Source of the DNA: Candidatus Methanolliviera sp. GoM_oil
Lineage (GTDB): Archaea; Halobacteriota; Methanoliparia; Methanoliparales; Methanoliparaceae
Length of the DNA: 11,383 bases
NCBI GenBank assembly: GCA_902158735.1
Contig: CABGHG010000042.1
Location: 1-11,383, forward strand
Reading direction: 5' to 3'
Under the pieces are notes generated by a model that was not told the DNA's origin, did not search any database, and saw only the letters and a program-made list of their open reading frames with translations. Position numbers and translations under genes: made by a program. Numbering within the stretch: the stretch's first letter is position 1; each line of letters opens with the position of its first letter. Of this stretch, positions 4,724 through 11,383 are shown piece by piece.

Positions 4724-6557
4724 AAAGGAAAAGATTATAGGTATTGATTTGGGAACTTCCAACTCCGCAGCGGCGGTCATGATGGGCGGTAAGCCGACGA
4801 TCATCCCGTCAGCGGAAGGAATGACTCCTTATGGGAAAGCTGTACCGTCCGTGGTCGCATTTACAAAAGATGGGCAGAGACTTGTAGGAGAGCCTGCGAG
4901 GAGGCAGGCGATAAAAAATCCCGAGGGGACGATCACAGCGATGAAGAGGAAGATGGGGACTAATTATAAGGCAAAAGCCCATGGGAAGGAATACACGCCT
5001 CAAGAGATCTCCGCATTCATCCTACAGAAGATAAAGAAAGATGCGGAAGAATTTTTAGGAGGGCCTGTCAATGACGCCGTAATAACCGTTCCTGCGTATT
5101 TCAATGATAATCAGAGGCAGGCAACGAAAGACGCCGGTAAGATCGCAGGATTGAATGTTAAGAGGCTTGTAAACGAACCAACCGCCGCCTCACTCGCTTA
5201 CGGACTCGATAGAGAGGCGGAGAATCTTGATATATTGATATTCGACTTCGGAGCGGGCACGCTAGACTGCACGATAATGGAATATGGGGAAGGGGTCTTC
5301 GACGTTAAATCGACGAGTGGTAATACTAGTCTCGGCGGAAATGACATGGATGAAATCTTGATTGACTACGTGATCGAGGAATTCAGGAAAGAAAATGATA
5401 TGGATCTTAAAAATGATGCAAGTGCGATGCAGAGACTCAAAGACGCCGTGGAGAAGGCCAAGATAGAGTTGAGTGGAACGATGGAGACCGAGATAAATCT
5501 TCCTTATATAACGGCGGATTCAACCGGTCCAAAACACCTCGTGATGAGTATAACAAGATCCAAGATGGAATCATTGGTAGAACCGATCGTGGAGAAGTGT
5601 AGGGGACCCGTCAAACAGGCAATGCAAGACGCAAAACTTACAAAGGCGGATAAGGTGATACTCGTCGGCGGACCTACGAGGATGCCGATCGTGAGAAAAT
5701 TCGTCGAGGAGGTCACCGGGGTAAAACCAGAGGGGGGAGTAGATCCAATGGAGTGTGTATCGATGGGAGCAGCGATACAGGCAGGAATTCTGGCAGGAGA
5801 AGTAAAAGATGTATTACTCCTAGATGTAACTCCTCTCTCTCTTGGAATAGAGACTCTCGGCGGCGTCTCCACGAAGCTCATCGAGAGGAACACGACAATC
5901 CCGACGAAGAAGAGCCAAGTATTTACGACGGCGGCGGATAGCCAGACGAGCGTAGAGATAAACGTACTTCAAGGGGAGAGGACTATGGCAAATGATAACG
6001 TTTCTCTCGGGAGATTTACGCTAACTGGTATCCTTCCGGCGCCAAGAAGTGTTCCACAGATAGATGTTACGTTTGATCTAGATGCAAATGGAATATTGAA
6101 CGTATCTGCCAAAGACAAGGGAACCGGAGAGGAGAGGAAGATAACGATCACTGCACCACAAAAACTCAATGAAGAGGAGATAGAAGAGAAGGTGAAAGAG
6201 TCGGAGCGATATGCAGAGGAAGATAGAAAGAAGAAAGAGGAGATCGAGCTGATAAATAATGCGGATTCGCTCGTCTATACTACCGAGAAGACGCTTGGCC
6301 AATACGGAGATAAGATCGATGCTTCGACAAAAGATAGGATCGAAAAGATAAAAGATGATCTTAAAAACGCTGTTAAGGAGAAAGATATCGCCAAGATAAA
6401 GGAAAAGCAGGACGAACTGATGAAGGCGTCACAGGAGATAGGTAATATCATATACCAACAACAGCAAGCAGGAGAAGAAAAAAAAGAGCAAGGCCCGGCA
6501 GATCAAGAAGGGAAAGGGGACGATTATATAGATGCGGATTATGAGGTAAAAGATTAA
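4716..6557 (+). CDS. dnaK: Molecular chaperone DnaK (Hsp70)
   Basis: A 613-residue ATP-dependent chaperone that binds exposed hydrophobic segments of unfolded proteins. The ATPase domain shows phosphate-1 IGIDLGTSNS (8-17), phosphate-2 LIFDFGAGTLD (174-184; usual form DLGGGTFD) and adenosine motif VILVGGPTRMP (314-324). The interdomain linker and start of the substrate domain read DVLLLDVTPLSLGIETLGG (365-383), followed by INVLQGER and FDLDANGILNVSAKDKGTG. The lid is a helical bundle ending in DADYEVKD. The roughly 23-residue insertion found in the ATPase domain of Gram-negative DnaK is missing (ITAMKRKMGTNYKAKAHGKEYT), as in Gram-positive and other archaeal homologues. This fits the view that archaeal hsp70 genes came from bacteria. 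GAGGTGA (4703-4709) is a good ribosome site 6 bases before the ATG and supports this start. Confidence 0.98.
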   Translation: MAKKEKIIGIDLGTSNSAAAVMMGGKPTIIPSAEGMTPYGKAVPSVVAFTKDGQRLVGEPARRQAIKNPEGTITAMKRKMGTNYKAKAHGKEYTPQEISAFILQKIKKDAEEFLGGPVNDAVITVPAYFNDNQRQATKDAGKIAGLNVKRLVNEPTAASLAYGLDREAENLDILIFDFGAGTLDCTIMEYGEGVFDVKSTSGNTSLGGNDMDEILIDYVIEEFRKENDMDLKNDASAMQRLKDAVEKAKIELSGTMETEINLPYITADSTGPKHLVMSITRSKMESLVEPIVEKCRGPVKQAMQDAKLTKADKVILVGGPTRMPIVRKFVEEVTGVKPEGGVDPMECVSMGAAIQAGILAGEVKDVLLLDVTPLSLGIETLGGVSTKLIERNTTIPTKKSQVFTTAADSQTSVEINVLQGERTMANDNVSLGRFTLTGILPAPRSVPQIDVTFDLDANGILNVSAKDKGTGEERKITITAPQKLNEEEIEEKVKESERYAEEDRKKKEEIELINNADSLVYTTEKTLGQYGDKIDASTKDRIEKIKDDLKNAVKEKDIAKIKEKQDELMKASQEIGNIIYQQQQAGEEKKEQGPADQEGKGDDYIDADYEVKD

Positions 6558-6576
6558 TTAGGTGATTAGCGGTGTG

Positions 6577-6612
6577 TGCAAATGTGTGCAATTTTTGAAT
6601 GTTCCATTTGCA
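6577..6612 (+). repeat. Inverted repeat in the dnaK-dnaJ gap
   Basis: TGCAAATG (6577-6584) and CATTTGCA (6605-6612) are perfect inverted repeats with a 20-base loop. The left arm lies in a possible 8-codon leader ORF (GTG 6572 to TGA 6596-6598) that stands behind GGTGAT at 6561-6566. Confidence 0.5.
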
Positions 6613-6617
6613 TATTA

Positions 6618-6638
6618 GCGAAAATGGGACATTTTCGC
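6618..6638 (+). repeat. Perfect 9-bp triloop hairpin in the dnaJ leader
   Basis: GCGAAAATG-GGA-CATTTTCGC: a perfect 9-base-pair stem with a GGA loop. It has the same architecture as the GAA triloop repeats but a different stem core. It is not followed by a T-run, so it is not an obvious terminator. Confidence 0.75.
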
Positions 6639-6642
6639 ATGC

Positions 6643-6661
6643 CAAAAGCCGAAGATTTTTG
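6643..6661 (+). repeat. Triloop hairpin repeat, copy 6 (imperfect)
   Basis: CAAAAGCC-GAA-GATTTTTG: six Watson-Crick pairs plus one G-T wobble and one C-A mismatch. The right arm is identical to that of copy 5 in the IscB region. Confidence 0.6.
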
Positions 6662-6666
6662 AGCAC

Positions 6667-6687
6667 TTGAAAACCGAAGATTTTCAA
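6667..6687 (+). repeat. Triloop hairpin repeat, copy 7, abutting the dnaJ start codon
   Basis: TTGAAAACC-GAA-GATTTTCAA: 8 of 9 positions pair, with one C-A mismatch. It ends exactly at the base before the ATG of dnaJ (6688). It leaves no room for an ordinary ribosome site and could affect translation initiation. Confidence 0.65.
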
Positions 6688-7824
6688 ATGGCAGAAGATT
6701 ACTACGAGACATTGGACGTCTCAAAGGATGCAAGTAAGGAAGAGATAAAGAAAGCGTATAGAAAGCTCGCGATGAAGTACCATCCGGACGTTAATAAGAA
6801 CACGGATGCGGAGGAGAAGTTTAAGGAACTATCAGAGGCGTACGCTGTTCTTTCGGATGACACGAAGAGAAAACAGTACGATATGTTCGGGGAAGCAGGA
6901 ATAAGCGGATATTCAACGGAGGACATCTTCAGGGGAGTGAACTTCGACGACATATTCGGGGATCTCGGGCTTGGAAACATCTTCGAAAATTTTTTTAATT
7001 TCGGTTTCTCCAGGGGGAAAAGAAGTTTCTTTGATCGCGGTTTCTCTAATAGAAGTGAAAGGGCGAGAAGGGGTGCGGACATACGATATGACCTAAAGAT
7101 TAGCCTTAAAGATGCCGCCTTTGGGGTCAATAAGGAGATAAATGTTAGGAAGTATGGGATTTGCCCGGAATGTAACGGCAGAAGGAGTAAGGCCGGTTCT
7201 TCCCCAGAGAAGTGTCCAAGATGCGGTGGAAGAGGACAGATACAGAATGTTAGAAGAACAGCTTTTGGACAATTCGTAAATATAACCACCTGTCCCGATT
7301 GCGGTGGAGAAGGTGTGGTAATAAAAGATCCCTGTCCCAGATGCGGCGGAACGGGAAAGACACTTCAAGAGAAACGGATAAGAGTTAAGATACCACCTGG
7401 CGTTGAAGACGGATCTAGATTGCGAATTGTTGGCGAAGGAGAATATGGAGATATTCCCGGAGATCTGTACGTCGTGATATATATAGAAGAAGATGAGTTC
7501 TTTAGAAGGGATGAAGATGATATCATCTGCGAGGTGTCCGTAAGTTTCGGTCAACTGGTGCTCGGCGATGAGCTAGAGGTTCCAACGCTCGATGGAAGAA
7601 AGGCTGATATGAAGATACCTCCCGGAACACAGACACACACCACTTTTGTCTTGAAGGGGCGGGGAATTCCACACCTACACGGTTATGGACGGGGAGATCA
7701 GAAGGTTGAAGTAAAGGTAACCATTCCAAAGAAGTTGAATGAGAGGCAAAAGGAACTGGTCAGAGAGTTTGATTCCATAGCTCAGAATAAGAAGAAAGGA
7801 GTCTTTGGAAAGATATTTGGATGA
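6688..7824 (+). CDS. dnaJ: Co-chaperone DnaJ (Hsp40, type I)
   Basis: 378 residues from the ATG at 6688; the in-frame TTG at 6667 would add only residues encoded by a hairpin, and the family normally begins with the short lead-in AEDYYETLDVS. DnaJ delivers substrates to DnaK and triggers its ATPase. The J domain (about 4-67) has the invariant HPD (32-34); a Gly/Phe-rich region follows (about 68-120, FENFFNFGFSRG). Four zinc motifs come next: CPECNGRR (159-166), CPRCGGRG (176-183), CPDCGGEG (202-209) and CPRCGGTG (216-223), of which the first is the least canonical. The C-terminal substrate domains start at about 225 (RIRVKIPPGVEDGSRLRIVGEGE). The 130-base gap from dnaK is filled with hairpins, so dnaJ may have separate post-transcriptional control despite the shared orientation. 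Confidence 0.97.
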   Translation: MAEDYYETLDVSKDASKEEIKKAYRKLAMKYHPDVNKNTDAEEKFKELSEAYAVLSDDTKRKQYDMFGEAGISGYSTEDIFRGVNFDDIFGDLGLGNIFENFFNFGFSRGKRSFFDRGFSNRSERARRGADIRYDLKISLKDAAFGVNKEINVRKYGICPECNGRRSKAGSSPEKCPRCGGRGQIQNVRRTAFGQFVNITTCPDCGGEGVVIKDPCPRCGGTGKTLQEKRIRVKIPPGVEDGSRLRIVGEGEYGDIPGDLYVVIYIEEDEFFRRDEDDIICEVSVSFGQLVLGDELEVPTLDGRKADMKIPPGTQTHTTFVLKGRGIPHLHGYGRGDQKVEVKVTIPKKLNERQKELVREFDSIAQNKKKGVFGKIFG

Positions 7825-7836
7825 GTTGATAGAGAT

Positions 7837-9012
7837 ATGAAGGCATGCATCATGTGTGGGGGTGTTGGAACTCGTTTAAGGCCTTTGACGTTTGAGCGGC
7901 CAAAACCGATGATTCCTCTTTTGAACAAACCCTCTATTCAACATCTGGTGGAAAATCTCGTCTCAAGTGGTCTCGATGAGATTGTCATAACGCTCGGATA
8001 TCAGGGTGAAAAGATCGAGGAATATTTTGGAGATGGATCCCTATTCGGGGCGAATATAAAATATGTATATGAAGAGAAGAAACTTGGAACGGCCGGCAGC
8101 GTAAAGAACGCAGAGGATTATTTAGACGGGGATACTTTCTTGGTCGTCGGTGGGGATCTCGCATTGGACTTCAATCTCAAGCAGATATGCGATTTTCACA
8201 GGAGAAACGATTCTATCGTGACGATCGGCCTCGTCTGCATGGATGATCCCAGAGAGTACGGCATCGTCGAGATGAACGCAAAAAATGAGCTGAAGCGATT
8301 CAAGGAGAAGCCACTGCCCGGAGAGGTATTCAGTAATCTGGCAAGTACCGGGATATACGCCTGTGACTCCGAGATATTTGAGTGGGTCATAAGGGGGGAA
8401 AGATACGATTTCGCAAAAGATCTATTTCCGAGATTTTTAGAAAGCGGTAAAAAGATGGGCGGATGGCTCTCCCGAGGGCATTGGAGTGATGTTGGAGATA
8501 TCAAAAGTTATAGGGGAGCGGTTCGTTGGAAACTCGGGGATATGGTAGGAACGGAGATAACTGGAGAATTTTACTCCAAAGGTAAGATTAGGGGGCCAAT
8601 CAGTATTCAAAACGGGGTTAAAATCGGACGAGGCAGCTCGATCGTGGGTCCGGTGATCATTGGGGAGAATACCACCATAGGAGAAGATGTTCTGATAGCT
8701 CCCTATACATCTCTTGGGTCTAACTGTAGCATAGAGAGCGATTCCAAGATATTATCTGCTATCCTTTATGACGACGTAACGGTAGAGGAAGGATCGATAA
8801 TCTCGAGTGCGATCATAGATGGATGCACCAAAATTGGGCGAGACTGTGTCATAGAGAACGGCGTCGTAATTGGCCCTAGATCTGATATAGGAAACAATTC
8901 TACGGTGAGATCTTACGTAAAGATATGGCCCGAAATATATATATCTCCCAACTCAACAATCTCGGAGGATGTTTTAAACGAAGAATATGGAACAGTTACG
9001 AGTGGTTCATAG
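7837..9012 (+). CDS. Sugar-nucleotide pyrophosphorylase (NDP-sugar synthase) with left-handed beta-helix tail
   Basis: A 391-residue cytosolic enzyme that joins a sugar-1-phosphate to an NTP. The N-terminal nucleotidyltransferase domain (1-230) has GGVGTRLRPLT (8-18), RPKPMIPLLNKP (21-32), GTAGSVKNA (84-92), the metal-binding GGD (105-107), FKEKP (155-159) and HWSDVGD (215-221). Residues about 250-380 form hexapeptide repeats (VKIGRGSSI, TTIGEDVLI, TKIGRDCVI, SDIGNNSTV) of a left-handed beta-helix. This layout is seen in archaeal mannose-1-phosphate guanylyltransferase and glucose-1-phosphate nucleotidyltransferase families; the sequence alone does not settle the sugar or the base. The protein probably feeds surface-glycan or glycoprotein synthesis. 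It starts only 12 bases after dnaJ, so it is probably co-transcribed with it, an unusual pairing. Confidence 0.9.
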   Translation: MKACIMCGGVGTRLRPLTFERPKPMIPLLNKPSIQHLVENLVSSGLDEIVITLGYQGEKIEEYFGDGSLFGANIKYVYEEKKLGTAGSVKNAEDYLDGDTFLVVGGDLALDFNLKQICDFHRRNDSIVTIGLVCMDDPREYGIVEMNAKNELKRFKEKPLPGEVFSNLASTGIYACDSEIFEWVIRGERYDFAKDLFPRFLESGKKMGGWLSRGHWSDVGDIKSYRGAVRWKLGDMVGTEITGEFYSKGKIRGPISIQNGVKIGRGSSIVGPVIIGENTTIGEDVLIAPYTSLGSNCSIESDSKILSAILYDDVTVEEGSIISSAIIDGCTKIGRDCVIENGVVIGPRSDIGNNSTVRSYVKIWPEIYISPNSTISEDVLNEEYGTVTSGS

Positions 9013-9023
9013 CTATTTAAAAT
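9013..9023 (+). promoter_or_regulatory. Putative TATA box of the A-type ATP synthase operon
   Basis: CTATTTAAAAT begins directly after the stop codon of the preceding gene and predicts a transcription start near 9045, with a leader of about 35 bases. A second AT-rich element, AGTTAAATAAGG (9032-9043), is an alternative. A GGGGGG at 9071-9076 precedes the ATG at 9081. Confidence 0.5.
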
Positions 9024-9080
9024 AATCAAAAAAGTTAAATAAGGAGATGTTTCAATCCACCCTTGGGATCGGGGGGTTAG

Positions 9081-9392
9081 ATGGTTTTAGAATCACTGAG
9101 AGAGATAAGAGGTAAAGAAGGCAAATGCAATGGTGATATCGATAGGACAAGAGAGGAAGCCAAGAAGCGGATTGAGGATGCAGAGAATATCGCCAGAACC
9201 TCTTATGAAGAGGCGATAGAAGCGGCCAAGAAAGAGGTCGAAGTGATGATAGAGGATGCTAAATCTGATGCAGAAAAGGAGTCAGAAGCAATCTTATCGG
9301 AGAACGAGAGGAATATAAAGGTTTTAAAAGAGAATGCCATATCTAAGATCGACGAAGCGGTGGACCGCGTCGTTACGCAGATTCTCGGGTGA
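9081..9392 (+). CDS. ahaH: A-type ATP synthase subunit H (peripheral stalk)
   Basis: A 103-residue, almost entirely coiled-coil protein rich in Ala, Glu, Lys and Asp (TREEAKKRIEDAENIARTSY, EEAIEAAKKEVEVMIEDAKS), ending in ISKIDEAVDRVVTQILG. Size, composition and position directly in front of subunit I match subunit H of archaeal A-type ATP synthases. That subunit pairs with subunit E as the peripheral stalk holding the catalytic head against rotation. In Methanosarcina-type operons the order begins H-I-K-E-C-F-A-B-D, which fits here. Coiled-coil similarity alone would be weak evidence; the assignment depends strongly on context. Confidence 0.88.
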   Translation: MVLESLREIRGKEGKCNGDIDRTREEAKKRIEDAENIARTSYEEAIEAAKKEVEVMIEDAKSDAEKESEAILSENERNIKVLKENAISKIDEAVDRVVTQILG

Positions 9393-9398
9393 TCTTTG

Positions 9399-11383
9399 AT
9401 GTTTAAGCCGGCGAGGATGAAGAAGATCGAGATAATATCGCTGAACAGATATAGAGAAGATATCCTAAAAAGGCTTCATGAGCTGGGTGCGGTCGAGATT
9501 ACAGATCTAAAAGAGAAGATAGACGATCCAATGTGGGAATCATTATTAGAACCTCATGACGCCGATGTGAATATAAAGGATACGGCGACGAAGCTATCCT
9601 CCATAGATTCTGTTTTGGAGTCTTTTGAAGAGGTAAGTCCAAAATACAAAGATAACTTCATTAAAAGTTTATTTAAACCTACTCCCCCTAGAAAAATACC
9701 GGTTGAGGATGTTTTTGGGGATGAATTGCTCCAAAAAGCTGGTAGTTTAATGTCAGCTGTAAAGGAGGAGATTAAAGAGCCAATTGATGCTAACGATAGA
9801 ATAGATAAGGAATTATCAGATCTTACCGATCTAAAATCTTCATTGGAAAGGATATCCGCGCTTGGCATAGAGATTGAACTCTTGAAACCGACGAAAAACC
9901 TTTTATCCTTCGTGGGCATCTGTAAAATGGAAGATTATGCCAATATCTCAGGGAACTTGGATGAATCTGGTGTAAAGTATCTCGCAGAAAAAGTTGACAG
10001 ATCCAAAGGGGAATCCATACTTGTTGCAACATCTTTAAGGGAGGAATCAGATGCCGTTGCGAATATCCTACGCAAGTCCTCCTTCGAAAGGGCAGAGATC
10101 GATTTTGAGAAGTACGATCTCCACGGAAATATTTTGAATGTAATCTCTGAGGTAGAAGAGAAGATCGGGCGGTTGGGAGAAGAGCGCGATGAGATGAAGA
10201 AGAAAGTGGCCGAATCTGCAGAGAAGTGGAGAGATGAATTAGAATCATACCAGGAACTTTTGGAGATAGAGAAGGATCGAGAGACAATAAAAACAAGTCT
10301 TGCTAGGACTGAAAATACTTTCTTGATTGAGGGCTGGGTCCTAACAAAGGACGAAAAGAATGTTGTGGATGAGATTAAAAAATTTGGATGCTCAACGGTT
10401 GAAACGACCGATCCAGACGATCCAAAAGACGTTCCAGTCAAACTTGAAAATCCCTCATTCTTTAAACATTTCGAATGCCTCACAAATTTGTATTCTCCGC
10501 CTAGATATGGCGAAATGGATCCTACGATCTTACTTGCAATCTCTTTTGTCATCTTTTTCGGCATAATGCTGACAGATGCCGTCTATGGTCTTATGACGCT
10601 CGCACTCGGGATAGCGTTGTGGAAGGGGGGTGGAAGGTACAACGAGAGCATAAAAGACTTCGGTGTGATATTAGCTGTTGCGGGGATTCCCACAATCGTA
10701 ATGGGCATATTAACGGGGGGTTATTTATGTGATCTTCCGATAAAATATCTTCATATCGGGTGGTTGAAGAATCTGATGGTGATAGATCCGCTCACCGGCG
10801 AAGGCATAGTGAGATTTATGGTTCTATCGCTCGTTATTGGGGTGATACACATAAATATCGGTGCTTTGTGTGATACTATCGGAAAGATGGAGAAAGGATT
10901 CAAAGAAGGAATAAAAAGCAACTTCTGTTGGCTTTTACCACTTGAACTGGCAGTGATAATGTTATACTTAAATCGCTCTTCTCTCTTCCAGTTTACTACC
11001 GGTGCAATGTTGGGATGGATATTTTTGGTGGTCTCTATCGTGTTGTTAGTAGTAAAAGAGAGAGGGATGTTTTTTTTCAGTATAACGGGGATTGTAGGGG
11101 ATGTTTTATCGTATATAAGATTGATGGGGCTCGGAATTGTTACTTCAGGTATCGGCAATGTGGTTAATCTATTGGCATTTATGCCAGGGGGCATTGTCGG
11201 GTGGATCGCCATGCCGATCATTCTTCTGATTGGACACATAGTTAACTATGTGATAAACCTTATTGGCGCAGCGGTACATGGTATTCGACTGGAATATGTG
11301 GAATTTTTTAGATACTTTTATGAAGGGGAAGGGAAGGAATTTGCTCCATTCAAGATGGAGCGAGAAGTTACAGAAAATATAGG
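9399..11383 (+). CDS. ahaI: A-type ATP synthase subunit I (a-subunit, proton/sodium channel half), 3' truncated by window
   Basis: 661 complete codons are visible and the frame is still open at the window end; by family length only a short tail should be missing. The start ATG is set by GGTGATC (9388-9394), a near-perfect ribosome site overlapping the ahaH stop and 6 bases into the intergenic gap. The N-terminal half (about 1-360) is the cytosolic arm: MFKPARMKKIEIISL and a long coiled coil around EVEEKIGRLGEERDEMKKKV. The membrane half begins at about 375 with YSPPRYGEMDPTILLAISF and FFGIMLTDAVYGLM, followed by about seven or eight hydrophobic helices. LSYIRLMGLGI carries the expected essential arginine (R574), and GHIVNYVINLIGAAVHGIRL and YVEFFRYFYEGEGKEFAPF are family hallmarks. 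It forms the ion half-channels next to the c-ring (subunit K). Confidence 0.96.
   Translation, partial: MFKPARMKKIEIISLNRYREDILKRLHELGAVEITDLKEKIDDPMWESLLEPHDADVNIKDTATKLSSIDSVLESFEEVSPKYKDNFIKSLFKPTPPRKIPVEDVFGDELLQKAGSLMSAVKEEIKEPIDANDRIDKELSDLTDLKSSLERISALGIEIELLKPTKNLLSFVGICKMEDYANISGNLDESGVKYLAEKVDRSKGESILVATSLREESDAVANILRKSSFERAEIDFEKYDLHGNILNVISEVEEKIGRLGEERDEMKKKVAESAEKWRDELESYQELLEIEKDRETIKTSLARTENTFLIEGWVLTKDEKNVVDEIKKFGCSTVETTDPDDPKDVPVKLENPSFFKHFECLTNLYSPPRYGEMDPTILLAISFVIFFGIMLTDAVYGLMTLALGIALWKGGGRYNESIKDFGVILAVAGIPTIVMGILTGGYLCDLPIKYLHIGWLKNLMVIDPLTGEGIVRFMVLSLVIGVIHINIGALCDTIGKMEKGFKEGIKSNFCWLLPLELAVIMLYLNRSSLFQFTTGAMLGWIFLVVSIVLLVVKERGMFFFSITGIVGDVLSYIRLMGLGIVTSGIGNVVNLLAFMPGGIVGWIAMPIILLIGHIVNYVINLIGAAVHGIRLEYVEFFRYFYEGEGKEFAPFKMEREVTENI

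Noticed and set aside
6702..7289. 195-codon minus-strand frame opposite dnaJ
   Set aside because: Antisense shadow of the strongly conserved DnaJ coding sequence, with low-complexity Leu/Ser composition.
9047..9115. 22-codon upstream ORF (ATG 9047) overlapping the ahaH start, and the GTTTCAATCC-like string at 9049-9058
   Set aside because: The GGAG lies too close to the ATG, and the string resembling part of a CRISPR repeat occurs only once with no array.
9935..10564. 209-codon minus-strand frame opposite subunit I
   Set aside because: Antisense to the cytosolic arm of AhaI, which reads continuously on the plus strand; Ser/Phe-rich composition without motifs.

Overview
The window looks archaeal, probably from the euryarchaeal side (methanogen, ANME or Archaeoglobus relatives). 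It carries the end of a form III-like RuBisCO, the first two genes of an archaeal A-type ATP synthase, Shine-Dalgarno (SD) sites of the GGTGATC type, and promoters with a purine-rich BRE followed by an AT-rich TATA box. Arginine codons are mostly AGA/AGG and isoleucine ATA is common. I cannot name a genus. All genes I support lie on the + strand.

Layout. (1) Positions 1-213 are the C-terminus of the RuBisCO large chain. (2) After 231 bases without a convincing gene comes a PurH-type protein (445-1884). Its AICAR formyltransferase half looks intact, but its IMP cyclohydrolase half is shortened and lacks catalytic motifs. (3) Positions about 1930-3580 form a compact mobile unit: a highly structured, probably omega-RNA-encoding region followed by a complete IscB RNA-guided nuclease (RuvC-I, bridge helix, RuvC-II, HNH, RuvC-III and C-terminal domain). 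The same 17-base hairpin motif stands at both ends, and no transposase gene is present. (4) Positions 3581-4058 hold two tiny possible ORFs and an 84-residue protein of unknown function. (5) A strong archaeal promoter at about 4094-4110 drives grpE-dnaK, followed by dnaJ behind a hairpin-rich leader, and then a sugar-nucleotide pyrophosphorylase with a left-handed beta-helix tail 12 bases behind dnaJ. (6) A promoter at 9013-9023 starts the A-type ATP synthase operon (subunits H and I; I runs off the window).

How the parts work together. RuBisCO III and PurH both touch nucleotide metabolism: the first usually disposes of ribulose bisphosphate made from AMP, the second makes purines. GrpE, DnaK and DnaJ form one Hsp70 folding machine. 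AhaH and AhaI are the peripheral-stalk and proton-channel parts of the rotary ATP synthase.

The most unusual signals are the IscB locus with its structured upstream RNA region, a family of short triloop hairpins (stem-ATC-GAA-GAT-stem) that occurs both in that RNA region and directly in front of dnaJ, and the degenerate cyclohydrolase domain of PurH.
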